DNA of 64,000 nucleotides. Origin: Raphanus sativus (Eukaryota > Streptophyta > Magnoliopsida > Brassicales > Brassicaceae). Numbering within the stretch: position 1 is the stretch's first letter; each line of letters begins with the position of its first letter. The notes beneath the pieces were generated by a model. The model made no database searches. It was not told the origin of the DNA and saw nothing but the letters and a program-made list of their open reading frames with translations. This document shows, piece after piece, positions 19,511 to 33,635 of the stretch. The stretch is from NCBI RefSeq assembly GCF_000801105.2, contig NC_079515.1:11904001-11968000 (forward strand), given 5' to 3'. A program made the translations under genes and the position numbers.

Positions 19511-21949
19511 GAATCTTTTTCTTGTAGCGCTCCTATGTCTTTTAGCTATATTGAAAAGTTTGGTCATACTGACACATATCTAAAGTTCTTCAAGCATGGA
19601 AATCGTCCTTGTAACCTAATCCAGAATTCTGGTGGTAAAATGGTATGACATACTTTTCATTCCAACCAAATCCTTCTAGTTTCGAATGCAAAGAGAATTC
19701 TCATCTTTTTTTTTTGGTTTTTTTGTATCCATAAGTTAGATTTGTCAAACATTTTTTTAATTCCATCAACAATCACTATATTACAATGTAGAAGTCTATA
19801 AACTATCCACCATACATATGTTTTATAAATATACGACTTGTGAAACAATTATATTTGATGGTTGTGGCTATAAAGTAAGAGTTGCACTTGTCTCAACCCA
19901 AGTGGTTCTTTTGTATCAACTGCAAACCAAATTGAACACAAAAGCCAAATGTTTATAAAACATAATTAATAAAGAGTTTTATATGTTTCTCCAACATTAC
20001 AAAACCATTTTATTTCATTTCTCTCACGATCACAAGCTTCACTTTCTTTTCTTTTTCTTCACTTCCCCTTCTTAAGAATATCAACTTCCTTGTATATTTC
20101 CACCTCAACTTCTTTCTTCATTTCCTCCTTAAAAACATGCATTTATCTGTTAACTTTCCGTGAAGACTCTTGCTATTTTCAAGTACAATAGTTTTCAACT
20201 CTTCCTATGATTTTGATTGCACATTTGAAAATTCCAAAAAAATTCCTTCTTCATATAGTCAAAGTTATTATCTTCCTCATAGGATTCGTAAATAAAAAAG
20301 GAAAGGCTGTTAGTACCAGCACTAGCAGAAGAAAGAGGCAGAGATTGAAGAGGTATAAGCTTCTGAAAAACTGAAACAAACCTTATCCAAAGATGTTTTT
20401 ACCTCCAGATGATAGAAAGTGGGAAATCTAAATCAATAGTGATATAAACAAGGGAAAAATCATATTCAAAGAATATAGTTATAGATCATTTTTCACTAAT
20501 CCCAATCTAAATCAAAATGGAATGAAACAAATATTCAAAAAAATTAATAAGAACAGAAATTGAGAAATCTACGTCCATGTTTTTGGCTTTGAATAATTTA
20601 TTTTAGTTTTAGTCAACGAATTTGTTTCACATTGACTTAGATTTGGTGTTTTAATGTATTATTGTTTTAATATCAAATTTGAGTTTCACTTTTGAGTCAT
20701 GACTATTTGGATCGTTTGATGATTGGTGTGTCTATTTTGTTTGGTCATTTCAAGTTTTTCTAATCTAGATTTATAAATAATCCAAAATATGTGGAATTTT
20801 TGTGTAATTCAGATGATATGTTACGATAAAGAAGGGACAAATGTCATGTGCTTCAAGTAGAATATGTTCTTCACTATATAAAAACTACGGGAATAAGATG
20901 ACAATGAGAAAACAAAGAGATATTTGACTGCGTAGAAGGCAGCCAAATTGAAAGAGGGAATACAATTAGGATAGAAGACTAAACTTTTGTTGGTGGGGAT
21001 TTTAAGGCTGCTTTATACATATTTTAGATGAAACAAATAGGAACATCATTACATATTAGTTTCAAGAGTACTGGAGTATCGAAAAGGTATATAGGTTTGA
21101 ATTTGTATTTCAGAGATTTTATTGTTTTGTTTTAAAATGTCAGTTTCGTCATAAGGAAATATCTATCGTGGACCCACGAGCAACAATCCTAAGTAATGTA
21201 GTCTTCACGCAGCTCATTGTGTGGATACATTTATGATAATGGAAAATTGGTTTTATGGTGCAAGTCTAGTAACGGTAAACATCTCCATGATGAAGGTTTT
21301 ATCATGGTATCTCTCCATTATGAGAGTAAGAGCAGCGAACCAACACACCTCCTTAGCAACTTTGTGCCTCCTAGGATGAAGCAAAGTCAAGAAAGGAAAA
21401 GAGATCAAACGATTGATAATATTCATTACATTGTGTTGGAATTTGGATGATATTCTATGATTTTCTATGTTTGTTATTTGAATTCCAGATCTGTAATGTC
21501 AGTTTATGAATTTCAGCAAAATTCTTTGGTTTCTCGGAATTGCTATTGACATGGGGAGTTTATGGAAACAAATAATTGAATTTTTGTTTACAACAACATG
21601 ATGTCGTTATTTATTTGTTGAGATAGATTAGAACAATATCACACGGCTCAGTCTTTAGCATCTGGAAAAGAAGTATTAACGTAATTTGTCAATTTAGATA
21701 TTTTCTGTATTGAATTTCACAATGGATGTGATGATTAAATGATTGCCTTTCTGGCAGAGATAAAATTAATAAAAATTGAAGTTGCAACCAAAATAAGTAT
21801 TTGTATCTGGTAATGAGATGTCATTGTTTAGTACTATAATTATTAGTGTATCTACTCAACATTTCTATATCATAAGCAATATCAGACATAGTGCTCATGA
21901 TGACATGCATTTAGCAATCATCACTTATAAATACTCGAGTTGTGTTATT
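19511..21949. other. AT-rich region without recognised gene
   Basis: About 2.4 kb of AT-rich DNA. The longest open stretch (21217-21450, 77 codons, MCGYIYDNGK) shows no known domain. A short open piece at 19540-19650 (SYIEKFGHTDTYLKFF) was not assigned either. Decayed transposon sequence is likely, given the Copia remnant that follows. Confidence 0.45.
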
Positions 21950-22400
21950 TTTTGTCATGTAAAAGGCAAGTTGTTCCTTGGAGAATAATCTCACAATTGA
22001 ATTTCTTAAGAACCTTCTCAGTATAATAAGATTGTATAAAATATAGTTCTTTACTTGTATGTGTAATTTAAATTTTAAGAATCACTTTCACCTCCCATAA
22101 TATTTCATTGCAAAACTTGATGGCAAAAATTAATAGGTCATCAGCATATAATCAAATGATTATTCCATTACCGGACTAATCAATTTTATATATATACACT
22201 TATCCTACTACATTAACTAAACCACTTGATAGGACGATCTCATCAAACATTTGATGTTACTTTTAATGTGTTTTTTTCTTCCAATACAAAAAGACATATT
22301 CACTTTATATTTATTACATGACACAACAAGACTTTTAGGTGGCTTCATATAAACTTCTTTCTGAGCCACGATCCATACCCATGAACAATATGTTTTTCAT
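21950..22400 (-). pseudogene. Decayed Copia reverse transcriptase
   Basis: Read leftward from 22.4 kb the pieces are MKPPKSLVV, CNKYKVNMS, FDEIVLSSG, the catalytic-type LYADDLLIF and finally YTEKVLKKFNC. All appear in the order expected for Ty1/Copia reverse transcriptase. Frameshifts and stops separate them, so it is non-functional. This is probably the same element that brought the surrounding AT-rich DNA. Confidence 0.75.
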
Positions 22401-22489
22401 TCATTATGCTTCAGCCTTAACCGCAAGGACCTTACATCGACTTAAAATCAATACCATGTATGACGCAAGTCACATTATTCCGATGACAT

Positions 22490-22990
22490 TAGGTTTGCAC
22501 CCTTTTGGTAACATTACATACTTACCCCTTCAGTAACATTACGTTTGTACCCTTTTGGTAACGTCACGTTCGCACCCTTTCGGTAATGTTATATTCATAC
22601 TCTTTCAGTGGTGATTATTTTCACACCCTTTTGGTGACGGTACATTCACACTATTTGGTGACAATATGTTCGCATATCTTCGGTCATGATCCATTCACAC
22701 ATCTTCAGTCACGAGGCATTTGCACCCCTTCGGTCACCACACGTTCGTAACTTTTTTGTCACGATCTCTTTGCACCTCTTCGGCTCCGATCTGTTCGCAC
22801 CTCTTCGGCCAAAACCCATTCATACCTCTTTGGTCACGATCCATTCATACTTTTCCGTTCATAACATATTCGCACCCTTTCATTCACGACATGTTTGCAC
22901 CCCTGGGTGACAACCCATTCATAACCTTTTGGGTGACAAGCCGTTCGCATCCTTTGGGTGATAACCCGTTCACACCATTTGGGTGATATC
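22490..22990. repeat. 25-bp minisatellite, about 19 units
   Basis: Degenerate tandem array with unit about CCCTTTTGGTAACGTTACGTT and period 25-26 bp. Variants drift steadily from TTTTGGTAAC on the left to TTTGGGTGATAACC on the right. It lies upstream (minus-strand sense) of the Copia reverse transcriptase remnant. Its open frames are by-products of the period. Confidence 0.85.
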
Positions 22991-24277
22991 ATGTTTGATC
23001 ATGATTAGCAATATTATTTTAATGAAACTAACATACCTTTGAGAATATAGCCATAATGTATAATCATCATTCTCTCATGTAAATTTTTTCTTTGTTTCAT
23101 CTTCTTTTCTATCTTCGAAAGTTTACTCGCTCGAGCATTTTTAACTTTCTAAACTTTGATATTTCTCGCACAAATACATAAGTCATAGTTCCCAATGAAA
23201 ATACTCTTTAAGATTGTTGATTATTGGGTTGGTAACCCGAATGAGTGTGAACTATAAACTTGGATAATTGTTGAATCGCGCACAAGATCACTTTCTTTAA
23301 TGAGTATTTTGATCCTATTTCAAATCTTTGGTTACACGAATCCTCTTGTATGATAAGACAATCAAATTCTTATTTTTGTTCTATGCTAAGATATAAGAAT
23401 AACAAATATAATGTTTATGTGTGTTTGAAGATCTTTGATGATCTTTGAACAATAGATCTCTTTATATATAACAATTAGTTTCTGATTTTTCTTGTGTTCA
23501 AGTTATGATTTGCCAATACTCATAATTTCTTATATAAAATATTAAATATTGCAATGATTAACACCAATAGTTACAATGGTTAGTACCAATAGTTGCAATA
23601 GTTAGCTAAGAATTACAATTATTAACACCAACAATTGTAATGATTAACTAAGAGTTCACAATGGTTCATTACCAAATGTTTTAATCATTGACTGTTTCAG
23701 TGGTTTATCACCAAAAATTACAACTATTATTACTAATGATTATTACCACAAAATATTACAGTTGTTCATTTAAACACTAACAATTCTTTACATAAATTGT
23801 TATAATGATTCATTTAAATATTCAATATGGAATATCTTTATAAGAATTGTAACTAGTGAGCTTATTGGAGTTTCAGATTTTTCATAAATAATTTTTTTTT
23901 GTCAACTAAATTAATTAAAGTAAATCATTTAGACTGAAAATTAATAGATCTGATCTCATATTATTTGCGGAAGAAAGCAACATGTGTAACATAATTTGTC
24001 AACCATATATATGTATTATAATAAATAATTATTTTATTATTCAAACCCGAAGTAATTTGAATAACTAGACCGAAATAGAAGGTAACACAACTCGTCAACT
24101 ATGTATTGTTTTACTATAGCGTGGTCATTAAGTATGTCATCTCTAGTTCACGCTAGTAATCATCATGTCGAAAACAAAGAAGTCCTACAAAAATTAAATA
24201 TACAAAAACTTATAGTAGTACCAAAATTAGCAGATTTCACATGGACCAACTAAAAAGAACAAGTCAACTAAAAATCC
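22991..24277. other. AT-rich region upstream of GFAT
   Basis: No gene seen. 23540-23830 contains many diverged copies of short CAATAGTTACAATGGTTA-like words, probably an old tandem array. Sequence becomes less AT-rich only from about 24240, the likely GFAT promoter. Confidence 0.5.
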
Positions 24278-24283
24278 CACGTG
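24278..24283. promoter_or_regulatory. G-box CACGTG in GFAT promoter
   Basis: CACGTG with flanking CC and AC, about 200 bp before the GFAT ATG. It would be a bZIP/bHLH binding site in plants. Position and palindrome are seen; use is inferred. Confidence 0.5.
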
Positions 24284-24485
24284 ACCAGCGGCGCACCACC
24301 ACGCCCACACGCTAGGTCTAGACAAAGGCGCCCTCTACCCAATCATAAACATCCACGTCATGGTCCCTGACACAAGTCAAATAGACAAAAATATCCAACG
24401 TAGCGCATCGTAACTACAAGTGAACCAATCTTGTTCGTCTTCCCTCTCATTCTGAAACATTTTCGAAAGAGATTAGAGAAGAAGA

Positions 24486-27572
<3,087 letters not shown>

Positions 27573-27778
27573 AGAAGCTAAAAGAGAGAATAATGACTCT
27601 TAGTTTTGTATAGTTTTCCGAATGCATTTCGATTTTTGTCGTTAAAACCCATCGTAACCTTTTGAGTATCAGACAAATGGAAACTTAACCGAACCAAAAT
27701 TTATGTAAGCTTTTTTTTATAATTTTGTGGGGGAAATTGCGCTTAGCCGTCCCCGTATACACAAGGAAACTTGTCTTC
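27573..27778. other. GFAT 3' flank
   Basis: 3' UTR and short spacer before the duplicated KRI1 promoter. Nothing else seen. Confidence 0.6.
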
Positions 27779-27873
27779 AAAAATCTACTTATCAAATAAC
27801 GAACCGGTTGAACCGTAGAAATAAACCGGTCTGGCAGTGTGTATAAATTAACGACGGCAATTCATTTCATCAA

Positions 27874-27882
27874 AAACCCTAG
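27874..27882 (+). promoter_or_regulatory. Telo-box AAACCCTAG, distal copy
   Basis: AAACCCTA telo-boxes are common in promoters of plant ribosome-biogenesis genes. This is the copy in the upstream duplicate of the leader. Confidence 0.6.
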
Positions 27883-28148
27883 TAGAGCAAAGAAGTAATC
27901 GACTACAGTTAGATATAGCAATTCAGAACCCATTCTGATATTTATCCCGGGTCTGATCGAATTCGGAATCCTGATTTTTGGATCGATTTCGAGTCGGTTT
28001 CGGGTCAGTTCCTCGGGTCCGGATATTGTGCCCATGCCTTTAAATCTTAAAAATCTACTTATCAAATAACGAACCGGTTGAACCGTAGAAATAAACCGGT
28101 CTGGCAGTGTGTATAAAATAAATTAACGAAGGCAACTCATTTCATCAA

Positions 28149-28157
28149 AAACCCTAG
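28149..28157 (+). promoter_or_regulatory. Telo-box AAACCCTAG, proximal copy
   Basis: Second copy of the telo-box, about 100 bp before the KRI1 ATG. Confidence 0.65.
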
Positions 28158-28195
28158 AGCAAAGAAGCAATCGACTAGTTAGATAAAAGAAAAGA

Positions 28196-28204
28196 AAACC
28201 CTAG
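28196..28204 (+). promoter_or_regulatory. Third telo-box AAACCCTAG
   Basis: An additional telo-box 50 bp before the ATG, outside the duplicated segment. Confidence 0.6.
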
Positions 28205-28253
28205 GATAGCATTCAGCAGCCGACTCCACCAAAGTTGCGAGCGAGCGAAGAAG

Positions 28254-30140
28254 ATGCTTCCCAAACTGTTGTTGGGCGGTGACGTTGATCAGAACAAAGG
28301 CCCCGTTGAGCTCGAGGTCGACGAGGAATACCGTCGTAAGTTGGAACGCAGAAGAGAGGCCGAGGATAACAAGCGATACGCCAAGGCGGTGGCGGACGGT
28401 GAAATCGTCGAGAGCGAAGACGGCGGCGACAACGAGGAGGACGAAACCGATCCAGAGGAGGAGATCGGAGTTGATGAAGTCTCGGACTGGATCGAATCTT
28501 TGGTTAAGTTAAGGGAACATGATCCTGAGTTTGTAGCTACGGGACAGATCGATGCTGCTAAGAAGAAGGATCGTAAGAAGAAGGACGAGAAGAAGAAGAA
28601 GAAGAAGACGAAGAAGGCCTTGTATATAAAAGACGTTACGGCGCAGCAATTGCTCGACGATGGTCCTGATGCTGGTGGTGAGGAAGAAGATGAAGGGAGG
28701 AGAGTTCAGAGTTACGGTGAGCAGCAGGAGGAGCTGAGGCGAGCTGTGTCTGATGCTGTGGAGGCCGGAGGGGATGATGATGATGATGATGATGATGATG
28801 AGGATCTCTTGAAAGTCAAGGAAGGAGATGATGATTCTGAAGAGGAAGATGAGGAGCTTAAGGAGATGGCTGATGAGTATTTCGGCAAGGAGTCTGAGCT
28901 TGGTGAGGGTGATAAGTTCTTGAGAGATTACTTGCTGAAACAGATGTGGAAGGATAAAGATGGAAAGAGCAAAACGCTAGTCATTGATGAAGCAGAGCTT
29001 GACGAGATCTCGGATGACGAGTTAATGGTTATTGAACAAGAGGAGTTCGAGACTAAGAAGTATCGTCATGAGGAGAATGCTGGGGGGATTGTTATGAGTC
29101 AGTCTAGGATTGTTGATGGTTCCGTGAGGAAGAAGGATAACCCTAGGAAAACACAGAGGGAGAACAAGCTGGATAGAAAGAAGATTGCTGAAATTGAGAG
29201 GCAAGAAGAGCTTAAGCGTCTCAAGAATGTCAAGAAGAAGGAGATTAAGGAGAGGATGAATAAGATTCTTTCTATTGCTGGTTTTAAGGACGGAGAAGAG
29301 TTTCCTTTAGATAAACGAAACCTGGATGATGAGTTTGACCCCGAGGAGTATGATAAGATGATGAAAGCTGCTTTTGATGACACTTACTACGGTGCTGAGG
29401 ACTCAGAGCTGCAGCTTAGTGATGAGGATGATGATGAGAAGCCTGACTTTGACAAGGAAGATGAACTTCTTGGACTCCCAAAGAATTGGGATGTGATTCA
29501 AGGCGGTGATGGGTTTACAGCCACCAGAGAAAAGGTCCTCAAGGAGAATGTCATCAGTGATGATGAAGAACAAGAAGACCAAGAAGAAGAAGTGGATGAG
29601 GAAGAAGAGAGAGAGGGTAAGAGGAAGAGGAAGAGGAAAGCATCTCTTGTGAAAAGAGCCAAGGAAGCTTTGATGGAGGAGTACTACAAGCTAGACTATG
29701 AGGACACAATTGGAGATTTGAAGACAAGGTTTAAGTTTGCGAAAGTACAGCCAAACAGCTATGGGCTCGACAAGGAAGAGATACTCTTCTTGGATGACAC
29801 AGAGCTGAACCAGTACGTACCATTGAAGAAGATGGCTCCTTACATGGAAAAGGACTGGGAGGTTAACAAGTACAAACTCAAAGAGCACAAACAAAAGTTC
29901 AAGGAGTTGCTGGAGAATATTGATGACCGTGATGAGAAAAGAAGCAAGAAGAAGAGCAAGAAGAGGGATGCTGAAGAGAAAAGAGATGTCGTTAAGGAGA
30001 AGAAGCCAGCAGCACCGATTGCAGATGAGGAAGGCGAGGCTGAAACAAGCAAACTATCGAGGAAGGCCAAGAGAAGAAGACGTGAAGCAGAGAAGAAGCT
30101 TCCTCCTAACAGAATGGTTGCTTATGGAAAGACAAATTGA
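28254..30140 (+). CDS. KRI1: KRI1-family ribosome biogenesis protein
   Basis: Single exon, 628 residues. The protein opens MLPKLLLGGDVDQNKG and is extremely charged, with Lys runs (about 103-122), an Asp run (about 175-183) and several Glu/Asp blocks. The conserved Kri1 core lies at about 330-420 (RLKNVKKKEIKERMNKIL, then DEFDPEEYDKMMKAAFDDTY). The Kri1 C-terminal domain is at about 475-560 (KLDYEDTIGDLKTRFKFAKV, LDDTELNQYVPLKKMAPY). The tail is basic. Kri1 in yeast works with Krr1 in 40S ribosomal subunit assembly in the nucleolus. The Arabidopsis counterpart is annotated, as I recall, as a KRR1-family protein (At3g24080). Telo-boxes in the leader agree with that role. Confidence 0.92.
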   Translation: MLPKLLLGGDVDQNKGPVELEVDEEYRRKLERRREAEDNKRYAKAVADGEIVESEDGGDNEEDETDPEEEIGVDEVSDWIESLVKLREHDPEFVATGQIDAAKKKDRKKKDEKKKKKKTKKALYIKDVTAQQLLDDGPDAGGEEEDEGRRVQSYGEQQEELRRAVSDAVEAGGDDDDDDDDDEDLLKVKEGDDDSEEEDEELKEMADEYFGKESELGEGDKFLRDYLLKQMWKDKDGKSKTLVIDEAELDEISDDELMVIEQEEFETKKYRHEENAGGIVMSQSRIVDGSVRKKDNPRKTQRENKLDRKKIAEIERQEELKRLKNVKKKEIKERMNKILSIAGFKDGEEFPLDKRNLDDEFDPEEYDKMMKAAFDDTYYGAEDSELQLSDEDDDEKPDFDKEDELLGLPKNWDVIQGGDGFTATREKVLKENVISDDEEQEDQEEEVDEEEEREGKRKRKRKASLVKRAKEALMEEYYKLDYEDTIGDLKTRFKFAKVQPNSYGLDKEEILFLDDTELNQYVPLKKMAPYMEKDWEVNKYKLKEHKQKFKELLENIDDRDEKRSKKKSKKRDAEEKRDVVKEKKPAAPIADEEGEAETSKLSRKAKRRRREAEKKLPPNRMVAYGKTN

Positions 30141-31571
30141 ACAAAAGAATTAAGTAAGAGAATAATGCTCCTTTTTACTCTCTTGAATCGATTTTGATAT
30201 TTGGTTTCCTAGTTTTGATTTCGTAATCGTTATGTTGTTCCTGGTTTTTATTACACAACTCTTTGATTTGTTTCTTTTGGTTTTGTCCCTTTGGTATGTT
30301 ATAAATCGCCTGAAACTCAATTCAAATATTTGATTGCTTACCTATAAACAGCAGGATACTTCTCTTTACCCTTTGTAGTCAGTATTCGTAGTAAACTAGG
30401 TTGTAGTCTGGGCTTATTGCATAAGATTTCTTATATTCTTTGAAGAAATTGTAGAGTTGCATATATTGTGGTTTTGTTGCTTGCGTAAATGTTTTCTTTC
30501 GAGTTCTCATTCTTTTAGTCCCACACTATAAATTTAAACTCCAAGCAGCAAACGGGTCACAGTGGATTAGATGATCCCTTTGAAGCAGAAAGGCTTTCTT
30601 TTTGATTCTGACGGAAACTTTTGATATCGAACCTTACCTTTGGCATGTCTATATCCTAGAGAGAGCTCATAAACCATGTATTACCTTCGAGTTGTTTGTC
30701 CCAAAAACAAAGGTCTTTCATGGGAAGAATGCTACCAACGCACGTAGCTTCTCCACAAGTAAACCATCTCATTGTGGGATATTTGCTTAGTTTGCTGTTT
30801 GGTGTGGTTTAGATATGAGTAGTCGAGGAAGAGGTAAATAGGTTGTACTGTTGTAAGGTTATGCAAAATGGTCATCTTTGAAGAAAAATCTTATTATTAC
30901 ACCACTTATTAATAGAGAAAATAAACTGGAGAGGGAGAGAGATAAGGAGATGGTTTTTATTTTTGATTAAAAAAAAATTTAGCCATATACGCACTCATAT
31001 GTAGAGAAAGATTTGAGACAGTGTTTACTGCAAAACTATCGAATAGATCAGCCACACAATATATATCGTATTCGTAGCAATCATAACTACTAAATTTTCA
31101 ACCATGTGCAAAGCAACAAATAACCAAAGCACACGGATTTGTAACTGGTGAAGATTTGTTCTTGGAAAGAGAAAGGAAGCAAAAGAAGACGAAACAGAGA
31201 TTGGATGACATGAGACTTTTAATTGGTTCTGAATATTTCTGCCGATGTGGCAAGCCTAGAAATCCTTCAATTTAGCTGCTTTTTATTTAGTATAGATGCA
31301 TTCAGTGGAGCTCGAACTTTAAATAGGAGTCATTCATGAAGCTGTGTTTGAGTCTGTACAAGTCTTCTGCAAGAGTTCGTTTGGCTAATAATTCAGTACG
31401 CTCTGTATCCTTCACATATAAAGTTGTTTTTTTTTTGTATGTAAGGACCCGGTTCAATTGCAATATTTGGTTGGGTCTAAACCGGTACAAAATTATCGGC
31501 TTTATTAAATTAAAACCAAACCGTGTTTCTTATATTAAATTGAATCGTGATTAAACGATTGGTTAAGCAGA
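30141..31571. other. Intergenic region KRI1 to thiazole kinase
   Basis: AT-rich, no intact gene. 30540-30790 reads openly for about 62 codons (ILTETFDIEPYLWH) but matches nothing I know. From memory, Arabidopsis has about four genes between these two loci (At3g24070 to At3g24040); none is recognisable here. Confidence 0.5.
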
Positions 31572-32454
31572 ATGGAATCAAAAGAATGGAGCTCCGGCGT
31601 GTGGACCCACCTCACGGCCGTCAGGCGGCGATCGCCGCTAGTCCAGTGCATCACCAACCTCGTCTCAATGGATCTCGTGGCCAACACGCTTTTATCCGCC
31701 GGCGCATCACCGGCGATGGTTCATTCCATCGCCGAGGTTCCTGATTTCACACCTCATATTCACGCGCTCTGCGTCAACGTCGGCACGCTTACTCCTGATT
31801 GGCTCCCCTCCATGAAAGCCGCCGCCGAACTCGCTTCTCAGCTAAAAAAGCCTTGGGTTCTCGATCCCGCCGCCGTGAGCTGCTCCGGTTTCCGGTTAAA
31901 GGCGTGCTTGGAGCTCGTTGAGCTTAAACCTAGCGTGATCAAAGGAAACGGTTCTGAGATTATTGCTCTCTCCTCGGCTTCACGGAGTCACACTAAGGTA
32001 TCTTTAAATCATACTTAGATCAAGAATGATGTTTTTGACGAGTGTAATTGAACTTTTTTAGGGTGCGGATAGCTCTCATGAATCTACAGAGGCTATAGAA
32101 GCTGCCAAGTCACTAGCTTTGTCAAGTGGTGCTGTTGTTGCGGTTTCAGGAGCTGTTGATATCGTTACGGATGGGAAACGGGTTATTGGTGTCCACAACG
32201 GGACAAAGATGATGCAAAAGATCACTGCGACTGGATGTTCTCTAGCTGGTCTGGTCGCTGCTTTTCTTGCTGTCGATCCGTTACAGCCGCTGGAGGCTAC
32301 TGTTTCGGCTATGTCTGTCTTCGGCATCGCGGGTGAGTTGGGTGAAGCGATGGCGAATGGTCCAGCTTCTTTGAGAATGCATTTGATTGATTCTCTTTAC
32401 GGTTTGGATGAAACCACTGTGCTTAACCGTGTGAGAATCACCAGTTTGGGTTGA
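31572..32454 (+). CDS. THIM: Hydroxyethylthiazole kinase (ThiM type)
   Basis: Two exons (31572-31997, 32062-32454) give 272 residues. The enzyme phosphorylates 4-methyl-5-(2-hydroxyethyl)thiazole, salvaging the thiazole half of thiamin. Family motifs are present: PLVQCITNLVSMDLVANTLL near the N-terminus, VLDPAAVSCSGFR (about 96-108), IKGNGSEIIAL (about 122), and the C-terminal KITATGCSLAGLVAAFLAV (about 184-202), where the Cys and Gly-rich loop form the active site. Length agrees with the family (about 270). No transit peptide is evident. It corresponds by order to At3g24030 as I recall. Confidence 0.93.
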
Positions 32455-32548
32455 TGTACAACAAAGATTTTGTGATTTGCTTTCAATCAATAAGTGTTAC
32501 ACATAACAAACAAACAAAAATAACTTTCACACATAATAAACACATCTC

Positions 32549-33286
32549 TTAGTACTTTAGATGGACAATGATCCTCAGCAAAGACTCTGCACCATCCACT
32601 TGATGCTGACCAGACGGAATCAAAGGCCTGACCTCTGCAAAGCCACAAGCGTTCTTGAACCTACCTGTTCCTCCAGTCACTGACAGATGCGACATGGCGC
32701 TTCCGATCCTGTAAATACCATAGAAGTTGAGGTTGTCGTTGTACTCTCCACCTTCAAGCATAGCTGTGAAAGCCATCATCTGCGTGCTTCCATCTCCAGA
32801 ACTCGCAACGTAAACTCCTTGAGCCTTACCAAGCGGCTGCGAACCCAAGTCAGGACCAGATGTGAGTATGTCGTCGATGACGGTGATAGTGCCGAACCCG
32901 AGACTCAGACCATCAGGACCCAGCTGAGTCTGAATCCCGTTCAGGTTCTGACCAGAGTAAGCTGTCCCGGACAAGCCTGTCCCGAGAGGCACACCGTTGA
33001 TACCGTTAACGGTCGGGAGGGCGCCGTTTGCATTGGGTATGGCAATACCGTTTTGGGGAGGAGTGAAACCAATCTGCTTAGCAAAAGGAACTTGGCCGTT
33101 GTAAATGTTGCCGAGCAAACCTGTGATGGGCCTCGCCGTGGGGCTGCTTCCTCCAAGTATATCGTGCATGTAGAGCTCGAAAATGGGGTCTTCAGGTGGA
33201 AGTTCAATTGCTGCTGCAAAAACAGCAAGTGTGAACAAGAAGATTGCTGTCAAAAGCAAGAACGGTGATTGCTTAATCATCATCAT
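32549..33286 (-). CDS. DIR16: Dirigent protein, ESB1/DIR16-like
   Basis: Intronless minus-strand gene, 245 residues from the ATG at 33286; Met2 or Met3 are equally possible starts. Residues about 1-26 are a signal peptide (hydrophobic FLLLTAIFLFTLAVFAAA), so it is secreted to the cell wall. A linker of about 26-110 rich in Gly/Pro/Asn precedes the dirigent domain (about 125-240: FGTITVIDDILTSGPDLGS, GKAQGVYVASS, AMLEGGEYNDNLNFYG and SVTGGTGRFKNACGFAEV). Dirigent proteins steer phenoxy-radical coupling; ESB1-type members help organise lignin of the Casparian strip. The DIR16 name rests on synteny with At3g24020 from memory. Confidence 0.9.
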   Translation of the reverse strand: MMMIKQSPFLLLTAIFLFTLAVFAAAIELPPEDPIFELYMHDILGGSSPTARPITGLLGNIYNGQVPFAKQIGFTPPQNGIAIPNANGALPTVNGINGVPLGTGLSGTAYSGQNLNGIQTQLGPDGLSLGFGTITVIDDILTSGPDLGSQPLGKAQGVYVASSGDGSTQMMAFTAMLEGGEYNDNLNFYGIYRIGSAMSHLSVTGGTGRFKNACGFAEVRPLIPSGQHQVDGAESLLRIIVHLKY

Positions 33287-33386
33287 GGAGAATGATATTT
33301 CTCTGTTTTTCTTTGTGTTGCTGCAAGAAGATTTTTAACTGATTAATTTGTTTGATGAATATGTGAGATGTGTGTGCGATGCTGTG

Positions 33387-33394
33387 TTTAAATA
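33387..33394 (-). promoter_or_regulatory. TATA box of the dirigent gene
   Basis: TATTTAAA on the minus strand, 100 bp before the ATG, correctly placed for a short leader. Confidence 0.6.
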
Positions 33395-33635
33395 GAGAGG
33401 TGGTGATTGTGTAGTTGTTGTATTTTATGAGTTAGTGTAGTTGTTGAATTGAGTTCTTTATAGTTTTAATAACTTTGAGCCATAAAATTTTCTGAAAATC
33501 CTAAACAAAACGTAATCATATTGTACATTGCGAGCCCCCTCTCAGTTTAGTGGGTACCAAATTCCTTTTCAGTTTAGATTAAGACTAATTGTAGCTTAAT
33601 TTTGATGGTTTAGGTTGAACGAGTCGTGGTTCATT

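Larger units (their letters stand above)
27779..28185. repeat. Duplicated KRI1 promoter/leader segment
   Basis: About 130 bp at 27779-27910 (CTTATCAAATAACGAACCGG, GGTCTGGCAGTGTG, CATCAAAAACCCTAG, CAATCGACTA-like) is repeated at 28048-28180. The period is about 270 bp and identity about 93% by eye. The 140 bp between the copies contain short GGGTCTGATCGAATTCGG-like words. Confidence 0.88.

Noticed and set aside
22686..22986. Open frames of 74-88 codons through the minisatellite
   Set aside because: Repeat length keeps frames open by chance; no conserved start or domain.
32687..33268. 193-codon plus-strand open frame opposite the dirigent gene
   Set aside because: Antisense shadow of a well-supported coding exon; no domain and poor composition.
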